Assembly (NCBI GenBank): GCA_964015035.1
Contig: CAXHCA010000129.1
Coordinates: forward strand, 1-20,233
Reading direction: 5' to 3'
DNA: 20,233 nt
DNA from: BQJU01 sp964015035
GTDB lineage: Bacteria > Bacteroidota > Bacteroidia > Chitinophagales > Saprospiraceae
Under the pieces are notes generated by a model that did no database searches, was not told the origin of the DNA, and worked only from the letters and a program-made list of their open reading frames with translations. Both the position numbers and the translations under genes were made by a program. Positions 13,378-20,233 of this stretch are shown one piece after another (position 1 is the first letter of the stretch; every line of letters starts with the position of its first letter).

Positions 13378-15552
13378 ATGAAGATGCGAACCTTTTTACT
13401 GAGTCTTTTTCTGGTGTCGGCTAGTTGCTCAAGCTTTGGCCAGCATTTGATCAAGGGGGTGGTCACTGACGCGCAAGAGGTTCCGGTAATCGGTGCAAAT
13501 GTCTTCCTCTATAATACCTACGACGGTACTTCAACGGAGGTGGATGGACATTTTAGCTTTCAAACTGGTGAAGGAGGCGCGCAAACCCTGGTGGTGACCT
13601 ATCTGGGCTATAATGAATATCGCAAAGATATTCAGATAGAAAGCGATACGCTCTTTATAGCAATTACGCTGAAAGAAAATGCTTTTGAATTGGAAAGTGT
13701 GGTCATCACCGCAGGTGCCTTTGAGGCAAGTGATGAAGGCAAGCGGGAGGTGCTCAATCCACTTGATATTGTTACTACAGCCGGCGCAACAGCAGATATT
13801 GCCGGGGCGCTAAATACGTTGCCAGGTACTCAAACGGTGGGCGAGTCGGGTAGACTATTTGTGCGGGGTGGAGAGGGGTACGAAACCAAAACTTTCATAG
13901 ACGGAATGCAGGTCATGAATTTTTATAGTCCCTCTGCACCCAATACGCCGGGGCGGTCGCGCTTTATGCCTTTTATGTTTAGCGGGACGAGTTTCAGCAC
14001 TGGCGGCTACTCAGCGGAATACGGGCAAGCCTTGTCTTCGGCATTGATTCTAAGGTCCAAGTTTTTGGCCACCCAAAACCGCATCGATTTATCTTTGATG
14101 ACGGTAGGCGCAGATGCTGCTTTGACCAAAGCTTGGGAGAATTCCTCTCTTTCGGCGAAGGCCCAATATACCAATCTCGATCCTTACATGGGCATTATCA
14201 GCCAAGACCTCGACTGGGTGGATGCACCAACTTCGATGGAGGGATCGGCGGCTTATCGCCAAAAGATCAGTTCCACCGGTGTGTTGAAGGTATTTGGAAA
14301 CTTTAACCGATCCGACTTTACCTTGAACCAATCTGCGATCGGCCAACCCGAAGAAAAAACGCGCATTGATATGGCCAATCAATACACCTATTTTAATGTG
14401 ATGGCACAGGAAGTCATCGGAAACGATTGGACCATTAAGGGAGGGGTGTCGTACACTGGTAACCGGGATGATATTGGATGGGATTTGGATGAAGTGAATC
14501 AGGTGGAAAAGGGGTGGCACACCAAGCTGGTATTGGGAAAGACCCTTTCGGGAAATATGTCCTTCAAAACTGGGGTAGAGTATTTCAACCGACACTATTT
14601 TCAAGATTATGATAGTCCAGCAGACACTTTTTTCAATCGTTACGACTTCACCGAAAACCTGGGGGGAGCGTTTGCAGAATCAGATATCTATCTCACTAAA
14701 AATTTGCTGGCTAGAGTTGGGGTAAGGTCGGAATACAATGCGCTTAGCAAACAATTTAACGTAGCTCCTCGCTTGTCACTAGCTTTTAAAACTTCCGAGA
14801 AGAGCCAAATCTCAGCGGCTTATGGGCAGTTTCAACAAAGTGCTCCAACGGAGTGGTTGATGGTAGCCAATGATTTGCAGGCCGAAAGGGCCGATCACTA
14901 CATCTTGAATTACCAAATCAGTGATCAAAAACAGACGTTTCGCATAGAGGTGTTTCACAAAAGATACCATCGATTGGTCAAGTTTCAACCGGATGAAAAG
15001 ACCGCTCCAGAGGGGTACAACAATAGTGGCTCTGGCTATGCAAGAGGGTTTGACCTATTCTGGCGGGATAGCAAGAGTCTAAAGAATGCAGATTATTGGA
15101 TTTCCTATTCTTACCTGGATACAAAGAGAGATTATCGGGATTTTCCGAAAGCTGCTACCCCGTCATTTGCTTCCAAGCACAATCTTTCGGTGGTGTACAA
15201 GCAATTTATCAACCTCATCAAAAGTCAGGTGGGATTGACTTATACCTTTGCCAGCGGGCGCCCTTATCATGATCCCAATCAGGACACCTTTATGGGGCAA
15301 CGGACCCCGGCTTATCACGATCTCAGCGCCAATGTTAGCTATTTGTTGCGTCAGAATGTAATCATTCATCTGAGTGCAAGCAACCTCCTTGGTCTTGACC
15401 AGATTTTTGGCTATGAATTTGCGGCGGCACCTGATGCAGGAGGGCGTTATGACAGCCGAGCCATTCGTCCACCAGCCAAACGATTTCTTTTTCTTGGCGT
15501 GTTCATCACCTTTTCCAAGGAAGCCGTACTAAATCAATTACCCAATCTTTAA
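13378..15552 (+). CDS. TonB-dependent outer-membrane receptor
   Basis: A 724-residue receptor, on the small side for the family. Signal peptide at 1-22 (MKMRTFLLSLFLVSASCSSFGQ), CarboxypepD_reg-like domain at about 23-110 (GVVTDAQEVPVIGANVFLYNT ... VVTYLGYNEYRKDI), plug at about 130-230 (ADIAGALNTLPGTQTVGESG, LFVRGGEGYETKTFIDGMQV, GGYSAEYGQALSSAL), then a beta-barrel to near the end (LGVFITFSKEA) with a ten-residue tail. It should import or sense a large or scarce ligand at the outer membrane with energy from TonB; the ligand is not predictable and no SusD gene is present. It heads a same-strand series with an exported TPR-like protein (31 bp on), a LytS-type kinase and a LytTR regulator. An ATG two codons downstream (13384) is an equal start candidate. 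Confidence 0.9.
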   Translation: MKMRTFLLSLFLVSASCSSFGQHLIKGVVTDAQEVPVIGANVFLYNTYDGTSTEVDGHFSFQTGEGGAQTLVVTYLGYNEYRKDIQIESDTLFIAITLKENAFELESVVITAGAFEASDEGKREVLNPLDIVTTAGATADIAGALNTLPGTQTVGESGRLFVRGGEGYETKTFIDGMQVMNFYSPSAPNTPGRSRFMPFMFSGTSFSTGGYSAEYGQALSSALILRSKFLATQNRIDLSLMTVGADAALTKAWENSSLSAKAQYTNLDPYMGIISQDLDWVDAPTSMEGSAAYRQKISSTGVLKVFGNFNRSDFTLNQSAIGQPEEKTRIDMANQYTYFNVMAQEVIGNDWTIKGGVSYTGNRDDIGWDLDEVNQVEKGWHTKLVLGKTLSGNMSFKTGVEYFNRHYFQDYDSPADTFFNRYDFTENLGGAFAESDIYLTKNLLARVGVRSEYNALSKQFNVAPRLSLAFKTSEKSQISAAYGQFQQSAPTEWLMVANDLQAERADHYILNYQISDQKQTFRIEVFHKRYHRLVKFQPDEKTAPEGYNNSGSGYARGFDLFWRDSKSLKNADYWISYSYLDTKRDYRDFPKAATPSFASKHNLSVVYKQFINLIKSQVGLTYTFASGRPYHDPNQDTFMGQRTPAYHDLSANVSYLLRQNVIIHLSASNLLGLDQIFGYEFAAAPDAGGRYDSRAIRPPAKRFLFLGVFITFSKEAVLNQLPNL

Positions 15553-15582
15553 TTTTTTCAAAGCCATAAAAAAAATAACATC

Positions 15583-16224
15583 ATGAAAAATCTCCAATTC
15601 ATCATTTGTACATTATTCCTGAGTTTCACCTTGACAGCGAATGCAGCCTCCAAATACGAGGAAGCCATGTTGACGGCAATAGAAAAATTGTATGAGGCAC
15701 AATCTCCTGATGATTTTCAGGCTGCCGCCAATACCTTTGAACGCATTGCCCAAAAGGAAACAGACAAGTGGCATCCATTGTATTACGGTGCTTATGCCAA
15801 AATTATTCTGAGCACAATGGTAGAAGACAATGCCGACAAAGACAAGCAACTGGATCAGGCTTTGGAATTGGTAGATGCTGCTAAGGCACTACAGCCGGGA
15901 AACAGCGAAATCATTGCCATAGAAGGTTTTGTGCACATGTTGCGTATTCCCATTGATCCGGCTACCCGTGGGCAGCAATACTCCGGTATGGCTTTTGGCG
16001 CACTGCAAAAAGCCATAGCCATCAACCCGGAAAACCCAAGAGCTTTAATGTTGTTGTCTGATATGCAAATGGGCACTGCTCGCTTCTTTGGGAATGGTAC
16101 GGAAGAAGCCTGCAACACACTTGATAAAGCGCTGGCGCAATACGAGACTTTCAAACCTGCCGGGACGCTTGATCCAACCTGGGGGAAGTCCTGGGCCGAG
16201 CATAAGAAAGCGCAGTGCCAATAA
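15583..16224 (+). CDS. Exported TPR-like protein of unknown function
   Basis: A 213-residue protein. Signal peptide MKNLQFIICTLFLSFTLTANA, probable cleavage after ANA (residue 21). The mature part is helical with TPR-like features: pairs such as YYGAYAKIILS, LELVDAAKALQPGNSEIIAIEGFVHM and ALQKAIAINPENPRALMLLSDMQMG, the last a good TPR-type NPxNPRA turn. A variant family of this kind often accompanies TonB receptors in Bacteroidota (recollection). It likely works in the periplasm as a protein-binding partner of the upstream receptor, 30 bp away. Two Cys (ACNTL and the third-last residue) might form a disulphide. Confidence 0.72.
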   Translation: MKNLQFIICTLFLSFTLTANAASKYEEAMLTAIEKLYEAQSPDDFQAAANTFERIAQKETDKWHPLYYGAYAKIILSTMVEDNADKDKQLDQALELVDAAKALQPGNSEIIAIEGFVHMLRIPIDPATRGQQYSGMAFGALQKAIAINPENPRALMLLSDMQMGTARFFGNGTEEACNTLDKALAQYETFKPAGTLDPTWGKSWAEHKKAQCQ

Positions 16225-16254
16225 GGTCGTAAGAGTTTGTTTAAATCTTAGGGA

Positions 16255-16283
16255 AGAGGACGATCACATTAGACTAGTCCTCT
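16255..16283. terminator. Hairpin between TPR-like and kinase genes
   Basis: AGAGGAC (16255-16261) and GTCCTCT (16277-16283) form a perfect 7-bp stem with a 15-base loop, 30 bp after the TPR-like stop and 44 bp before the kinase start. It is followed by TGTCC rather than a T-run, so it may be a leaky terminator or RNA-processing site that lowers expression of the kinase/regulator pair relative to the receptor. Confidence 0.35.
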
Positions 16284-16327
16284 TGTCCTAGCTCTGGTTA
16301 ACTCTAAATAAGCACTATCTTCACGCT

Positions 16328-17359
16328 ATGGAAGAGGAAGTAAAATCCTGGCAAACGCATTTGAAAGAAGCTGTTTTCATCTTTGGCATCGGCATGGTTT
16401 CTAATTTGTTGTTTTGCCCCGAATGCTTGTTGCACCTGGCTTATAGCTGGCATGATTTCGTTTTTACCGGATTGCTCTGGGTAGGATTATGGAAGGGAAA
16501 TGAATGGGTGGCGGAATTTCCAAACAAGTATATTTCCTGGAAGGAACGACCCACGACCAGAATGATTGTCGGGTTATTGGGGCATATTATCTATTCATTT
16601 TTAGCCAGTGTAGTATTACTTCAATTATTTGAATTTGCGCTTAATGGACACTTTAGGGCCTTAAACCTAAGAGATCTAGTTGGCTTTAATCTTACAGTAG
16701 TGGTGATTTCCGTAGTCATCTCTTTATTTCTGACGGCTCGGAGTTTTTTATTTTCCTGGCGCGACCTGGCGGTGGAGCACGAAAAGCTGAAAGTAGAATC
16801 GATGGCTTCCAGGTTTGCCTCACTAAAAGCCCAGGTCAATCCCCATTTTTTATTCAATAGCTTGAATGTTTTGTCTGGTTTGGTCTATCAGGATGCCGAC
16901 CTTTCTGCGCAATTCATTAAGAAACTATCCGAGGTTTATCGCTACGTACTGGATCGGCAGGAGGAGGAGTTGGTTTCGCTATCTGAGGAGTTGGAGTTTG
17001 TAGCGTCTGTCGTCTTTTTACAAAAAATTCGGTTTGGTGAAAACCTGAAAGTATCCATAGATATTTCGGCAAATGAGGCCTATTATGTGCCGCCTGTAGC
17101 CCTGCAAATGTTGCTTGAAAATGCGATCAAACACAATGCGATTACGACCGAAAAACCCTTAGAAATTCAACTGAAAACCGAAGGCGATTATTTAGTCGTC
17201 AGTAATACTTTGCAGCCCAAAATGACTATGAAAGACAGTTTGGGAATTGGCTTGGAGAATATCCGACGGCGATATGGCTTTTTAACCAATAAGCCGGTGG
17301 AGGTCATCCCAACCGATGGCGCATTTATTGTCAAACTACCCCTAATTGTACAGCCATGA
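16328..17359 (+). CDS. LytS/YehU-type membrane sensor histidine kinase
   Basis: A 343-residue kinase of the same His_kinase (PF06580) family as that at 3723, but clearly diverged. Four hydrophobic segments at about 14-36, 42-56, 78-102 and 118-142 anchor it. The phosphoacceptor motif is KAQVNPHFLFNSLNVLSG with His173. The ATPase part has PPVALQMLLENAIKHNA (N box) and SLGIGLENIRRRYGF (glycine box). The fourth segment leads through a charged helix (WRDLAVEHEKLKVESM) into the kinase core. Cys30 and Cys33 (CPEC) in the first loop are notable and could sense redox or bind metal. The stop overlaps the regulator start by 4 bp. A 103-bp gap with a hairpin separates it from the TPR-like gene. Confidence 0.9.
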   Translation: MEEEVKSWQTHLKEAVFIFGIGMVSNLLFCPECLLHLAYSWHDFVFTGLLWVGLWKGNEWVAEFPNKYISWKERPTTRMIVGLLGHIIYSFLASVVLLQLFEFALNGHFRALNLRDLVGFNLTVVVISVVISLFLTARSFLFSWRDLAVEHEKLKVESMASRFASLKAQVNPHFLFNSLNVLSGLVYQDADLSAQFIKKLSEVYRYVLDRQEEELVSLSEELEFVASVVFLQKIRFGENLKVSIDISANEAYYVPPVALQMLLENAIKHNAITTEKPLEIQLKTEGDYLVVSNTLQPKMTMKDSLGIGLENIRRRYGFLTNKPVEVIPTDGAFIVKLPLIVQP

Positions 17360-18120
17360 AACGCATTGTAATTATTGAGGATGAACCTTTCGCTGCGGAT
17401 CACTTAGCGGTGTTAATTGAGCGGTTAAAACCAGAGATGACTGTCGTTGCAAAAATTCCAACGGTAAAGGAATCAGTGCAGTGGTTACAACGTAATACGG
17501 ACTATGATTTGGTCTTTACGGATATCCAATTGGCGGATGGTATTTGTTTTGAAATATTTCAACAAGTCGAAATTCCGGTACCCGTTATTTTCACTACCGC
17601 TTACGACCAGTATGCGCTTCGGGCTTTTAAAGTGAATAGCGTTGACTATCTATTGAAACCAATCGATAAGCCATCATTGGCGGGGGCTTTTGCAAAGTTG
17701 GAGGCGCTACGCAATACGGCGCAGCCACATCCCATTTTACAGCCGGCGCAACTCCAGCAACTGATGCAATCGATGCAGCCGGTTTATAAGCAGCGTTTTG
17801 CCATCAAAATAGGGGATCACATCAAGTTGATTCCGACAAATGAAGTACTCTATTTTCAAAGCCAGCATAAAATCACCTATCTCATTACGGAGGGCGGCAA
17901 GCGTTATCCGGTGCAATATACGTTGCAGGAACTGGAGGACTTGCTGGATGCCCGTCAGTTTTTTCGCATCAATCGGCAAACTTTGTTGAGTGATCGTTCC
18001 ATTCAGGATGTGGCTGCTCTTTCCAACAGTCGTCTGAAAGTGAGGTTGCCATTTGCGAAGGAATCAGAGGTGGTGAGTCGGGAACGCTGTACGGGTTTTA
18101 AAGAATGGCTGGATGGATGA
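17356..18120 (+). CDS. LytTR-family response regulator
   Basis: A 254-residue regulator. The receiver (about 1-120) has E8-D9-E10, phosphoacceptor D56 (VFTDIQLADG), the IFTTAYDQYALRAF switch and DYLLKPIDK with the conserved Lys. After a Gln-rich linker (about 135-150, HPILQPAQLQQLMQSMQP) the LytTR domain (about 154-254) has FAIKIGDHIKLIPTNEVLYFQSQ, FFRINRQTLLSDRSIQ and a final FKEWLDG. It is translationally coupled to the kinase and likely regulates the receptor series starting at 13378. Its stop lies 9 bp from the stop of the convergent GreA/GreB-like gene (18127), with no room for a separate terminator. Confidence 0.92.
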   Translation: MKRIVIIEDEPFAADHLAVLIERLKPEMTVVAKIPTVKESVQWLQRNTDYDLVFTDIQLADGICFEIFQQVEIPVPVIFTTAYDQYALRAFKVNSVDYLLKPIDKPSLAGAFAKLEALRNTAQPHPILQPAQLQQLMQSMQPVYKQRFAIKIGDHIKLIPTNEVLYFQSQHKITYLITEGGKRYPVQYTLQELEDLLDARQFFRINRQTLLSDRSIQDVAALSNSRLKVRLPFAKESEVVSRERCTGFKEWLDG

Positions 18121-18126
18121 AGGTAG

Positions 18127-18588
18127 TTAGTGTATTTCTTTGATAATCAGTTGTTTGTTGTTGAAGGTGACTTCCTCGCCTACGCTTTTGTTTTTGAGCT
18201 GTTGGCCAATTGGAGCGTCCAGTGAAATGCAAAAATAGACTTGTCCGTCTAATGGTATTTTTCCCATTCCGATGGCCATAAAATAGGTACCCAAATTGGT
18301 AAATACGAGGCTACCGGTTTCTATCTTGGTATAGGATTTTTGTAAATCTATTTTGGCTAGTTCATTTTTTAATTGAAGCTTCTGAAAGAGTTGTGCCCGG
18401 CACTTTTCCTCTTCCATCTGCATCATGGCTCGTCCCGTCTCATATTTATCGCCAGCACTACTTTTGGTCTCATTATTCCGTGATTCCTCAATCGAAGCTA
18501 GGTTTTGTTCAATGGCGTTGATATGCTTTTCAATTGCATTGAGGCAAGTTTGGTAAAGCCGCTGTTTCAGGGATTGGTGGTCTGGCAT
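18127..18588 (-). CDS. GreA/GreB-like protein (small Bacteroidota form)
   Basis: A 153-residue protein. The ATG at 18588 (MPDHQSLKQRLYQTC) is used instead of an upstream TTG at 18609. The N-terminal half is a helical coil with the signature NNETKSSAGDKYETGRAMMQMEEEK (about 39-63); the C-terminal half is a GreA/GreB C-terminal-like beta-fold (GSLVFTNLGTYFMAIGMGKI, then SLDAPIGQQLKNKSVGEEVTF). Gre factors bind the RNA-polymerase secondary channel. This short Bacteroidota group, sometimes misannotated as 3-oxoacyl-ACP synthase, has not been assigned a specific role to my knowledge. A perfect TAnnTTTG box (18614-18607, TATCTTTG) lies 18 bp upstream, inside the neighbouring remnant gene. Confidence 0.75.
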   Translation of the reverse strand: MPDHQSLKQRLYQTCLNAIEKHINAIEQNLASIEESRNNETKSSAGDKYETGRAMMQMEEEKCRAQLFQKLQLKNELAKIDLQKSYTKIETGSLVFTNLGTYFMAIGMGKIPLDGQVYFCISLDAPIGQQLKNKSVGEEVTFNNKQLIIKEIH

Positions 18589-18761
18589 ATAAGGTTGATT
18601 ATTCGGCAAAGATAAGTCCGGCTATGATTTTTTGATGCAGGATCATCAATTAGAATTAACAGTAGGCGATCTTTCCAGGGGTGTTTGTCCTGATCTTGAG
18701 CGCAGGTTGAAAAGCTCATGAAGAGTGGGAATAACATGAAATATAGTGGTTCAGTTCTCAT
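18567..18761 (-). pseudogene. Remnant of a small exported protein gene (DUF4174-like N-terminus)
   Basis: A 64-codon frame from the ATG at 18761. It starts with a plausible export signal ending in a lipobox-like FSTC (MRTEPLYFMLFPLFMSFSTCAQDQDK), then HPWKDRLLLILIDDPASKN, which recalls the beginning of DUF4174 proteins (WKNRLLLVF...). After that the sequence loses family character and the frame runs 22 bp into the GreA/GreB-like gene. It looks like the 5' part of a gene whose remainder was deleted or shifted out of frame. The assignment rests on about 15 residues. Confidence 0.42.
18607..18614 (-). promoter_or_regulatory. -7 box (TAnnTTTG) of the GreA/GreB-like gene
   Basis: TATCTTTG on the minus strand, a perfect -7 element, ends 18 bp before the chosen ATG at 18588 and supports that start over the TTG at 18609, which would lie on the box. 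No TTTG was found at the usual -33 spacing. Confidence 0.35.
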
Positions 18762-18823
18762 GTGGAGGTAACGGGAGAAAGGGGAAGGTGTTCTGAATAT
18801 TTTGCCGTTTCTGCCGTACTCGT

Positions 18824-19918
18824 TTAATTATCTCGCAGAAAATCATACTTTAATTTATCCAGTATTTCTTGCTTTGAAAAGCGGGGGTATTTCTTCTTCA
18901 TATAATTATAGCCATATTCGAATCGGCTCTTGTCTCCTTTATAAACCGCGCTAATAATCCACTTTTCAAGTTCTTGGACTTTACTAATAATATCTTGATC
19001 GTAATTTCGCGCGTGCCATCTGGTATGTACTGCTGAAAGTATCATTTGATACTCAATTGGTTTGAGGTATCCATAGGAGGTTCCAGCAATGTCCTGTTGT
19101 CCCCTCATAAACAACTCGCCAAAACCTAAGACAAACATACAAACATCAGTCATTTTTTCATTTAGCAAGGTATCGTCTTTTTTTATCAAATTACTCCCTA
19201 AAATATAGTGGCAGAGTTCATGTGAAAGTACTGCCAATGCTACTTTATAATCATGGCATAGCGACTTTTTAATGGTAATTAATACAGCGCCTTCTTCATT
19301 TACTTGAAAGGTGCCTCCGGAGTCATTACTTACGTCTTTAAATATTAATTCTGGAATTTTTAATGGGATCTTCAATTTTGGTGCGACAGATTCTGCATGC
19401 TTAAGCATTTTTCGAATACATTGGTCCCAATTAGGGGGATCTAATTCGCTGACCAGCAGGGAAATATTTCTTGGGCCATCCTGCTTCCGCCAAGTGCTCA
19501 ATATTAGTTCATTTAACATACTTGACAAATCATCGTAAAGTTTCCTTCTCTTGGGATTAGTATCCGCATTTGGAGCAGAAGGGTAAGAATCAGTATCTCT
19601 ATGTCTTTGGGGTTGGGTAATTATTGGCGGTGGATTGGTAGTAGATGATAAAACTTCGTAGGTTGTATCAACTATTTGTTTTTTAGAAGCGAACCAGTTC
19701 TTGAAAGAAAAAAATCTTTTGCACCAGTCCCAAAATAAAGTCCAATTGCTATCGTAATTTCTAACCTTTACAAAGGTACTTTCTTTCTTTTTTGATTTTA
19801 AATCCGGGGGAATTGGGAAGGAATGGATGTTATTGCATTTACTGCACTTGAAAGAGATGCCAACCTCTTTTTTACTGTATTCGGCGGTATATCCACAGCT
19901 GAATTCTTTTTTAAACAT
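18824..19918 (-). CDS. Putative zinc metallopeptidase (HExxH) with N-terminal zinc-ribbon-like motif
   Basis: A 364-residue soluble protein. The N-terminus has Cys8, Cys25 and Cys28 (FSCGY ... FKCSKCN), a partial zinc-ribbon pattern. A low-complexity, Pro/Thr-rich linker spans about 88-125. The catalytic region has AVLSHELCHYILGSN with H233-E234 and H237 as an HExxH zinc site, and LLNEKMTDVCMFVLGFGELFMRG downstream, where E254 or D258 could be the third ligand. The arrangement resembles a group of ImmA/IrrE-like or M48-like peptidases (family uncertain). No signal peptide or membrane segment is present, so it is probably cytosolic. The gene is visibly more AT-rich than its neighbours and stands alone with its own promoter-like sequence, which suggests acquisition by transfer. 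The substrate is unknown. Confidence 0.68.
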   Translation of the reverse strand: MFKKEFSCGYTAEYSKKEVGISFKCSKCNNIHSFPIPPDLKSKKKESTFVKVRNYDSNWTLFWDWCKRFFSFKNWFASKKQIVDTTYEVLSSTTNPPPIITQPQRHRDTDSYPSAPNADTNPKRRKLYDDLSSMLNELILSTWRKQDGPRNISLLVSELDPPNWDQCIRKMLKHAESVAPKLKIPLKIPELIFKDVSNDSGGTFQVNEEGAVLITIKKSLCHDYKVALAVLSHELCHYILGSNLIKKDDTLLNEKMTDVCMFVLGFGELFMRGQQDIAGTSYGYLKPIEYQMILSAVHTRWHARNYDQDIISKVQELEKWIISAVYKGDKSRFEYGYNYMKKKYPRFSKQEILDKLKYDFLRDN

Positions 19919-19967
19919 TAAAATTTAGCTTTTCAAGTACTCAGAAATTTAAATGGTATCCATGTTA

Positions 19968-19999
19968 TAAAGATATATTATTAGTTTTAAAATAGCAAT
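19968..19999 (-). promoter_or_regulatory. Candidate promoter of the metallopeptidase gene
   Basis: On the minus strand: ATTG (19999-19996), a 20-bp spacer, TATCTTTA (19975-19968). Each box is one base from the Bacteroidota consensus. The ATG lies about 50 bp downstream, giving a leader of ordinary length. Confidence 0.42.
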
Positions 20000-20149
20000 T
20001 AGAACGGAGAGGTGTTTTATAGAATAGTATAGGGTGTACCTTGTTTTACCCAAGTGCAGTTGCGATTTGTCGCCTTGTTAAAGGGTAGGATCATTTTATA
20101 TGATTCGGCGGCATCATTGGCAATCGTAAAGTGTTGTAAATATCAGTAG

Positions 20150-20233
20150 GGTGCAGTTAGGGTTTGTCCCAAAAAAAAATTGAGCAGATGGGATTCTATT
20201 AATTTGCTTCGTCATTATTTTAGATTTGTGCTT
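20150..20233. repeat. 84-bp dispersed repeat G, copy 2 (reaches window end)
   Basis: It is aligned without gaps to 12975-13058, with seven substitutions. The similarity continues to the last base of the window, so the true repeat may be longer. By analogy with copy 1, a MITE end would be expected a few bases beyond the edge. Confidence 0.8.

Larger units (their letters stand above)
19919..20233. other. Intergenic region at the right edge
   Basis: No gene is supported. It contains the metallopeptidase promoter candidate (19968-19999), a 21-bp stretch at 20054-20074 resembling the start of repeat G, and the second copy of repeat G (20150-20233), which is cut off by the window end. Confidence 0.6.

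Noticed and set aside
18762..18780. CATGTGGAGGTAA at 18759-18771 as another MITE end
   Set aside because: It resembles the family end only with a gap of two bases and has no partner or flanking TNA triplet in the right place.
1..20233. CRISPR arrays, tRNA or rRNA genes, transposases, integrases and phage genes
   Set aside because: None were found by reading. The short dispersed repeats are not regularly spaced with unique spacers, and no characteristic protein motifs of these classes appear.

Overview
The window reads as chromosomal DNA of a member of the Bacteroidota. Evidence: two TonB-type outer-membrane receptors with an N-terminal CarboxypepD_reg-like domain, two LytS/LytTR signalling pairs, a Spy/DUF4890-like periplasmic protein, the Bacteroidota-type GreA/GreB-like protein, start codons without Shine-Dalgarno sequences, and several matches to the TTTG-N19-21-TAnnTTTG promoter. 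I would guess the Saprospiria, but that is inference.

Layout. Positions 1-6110 hold a first sensory module: an outer-membrane beta-barrel receptor and a Spy-like protein on the minus strand, and, divergent from them, a LytS-type kinase and LytTR regulator on the plus strand. A gene-poor stretch (5498-6112) follows. Then come a NahK-like sugar kinase (-), a DUF1761 membrane protein (+), an acyltransferase-like protein fused to a cyclic-nucleotide-binding domain (+), a small exported Lys/Ala-rich protein (+), a cytosolic three-PAS histidine kinase (-) and a FadR-type GntR regulator (+) with a candidate autoregulatory operator. Positions 13378-18120 hold a second sensory module in one direction: TonB receptor, exported TPR-like protein, LytS-type kinase, LytTR regulator. 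The right end carries a GreA/GreB-like factor, the remnant of an exported protein gene and an AT-rich HExxH metallopeptidase gene, all on the minus strand.

The most striking feature is a family of short non-coding repeats scattered between the genes. Three complete copies (3401-3509, 7322-7502, 8233-8406) have imperfect to near-identical inverted ends based on GTGCATGTTTGGAGG and each is flanked by its own exact 3-bp duplication of the type TNA (TAA, TTA, TCA). At least four further single ends (near 49, 6023, 7546, 13063) also abut a TNA triplet. These properties are those of a MITE (miniature inverted-repeat transposable element) family moved in trans by a transposase that is not encoded here. 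The copies share internal blocks in different combinations and orientations. They sit beside gene starts and ends, and several gene remnants lie next to them or in the same gaps, so the gaps look like sites of repeated insertion and decay.

A second repeat, 84 bp long and about 92% identical, occurs at 12975-13058 and at the window's right edge. No tRNA, rRNA, CRISPR array, transposase or integrase gene was seen.
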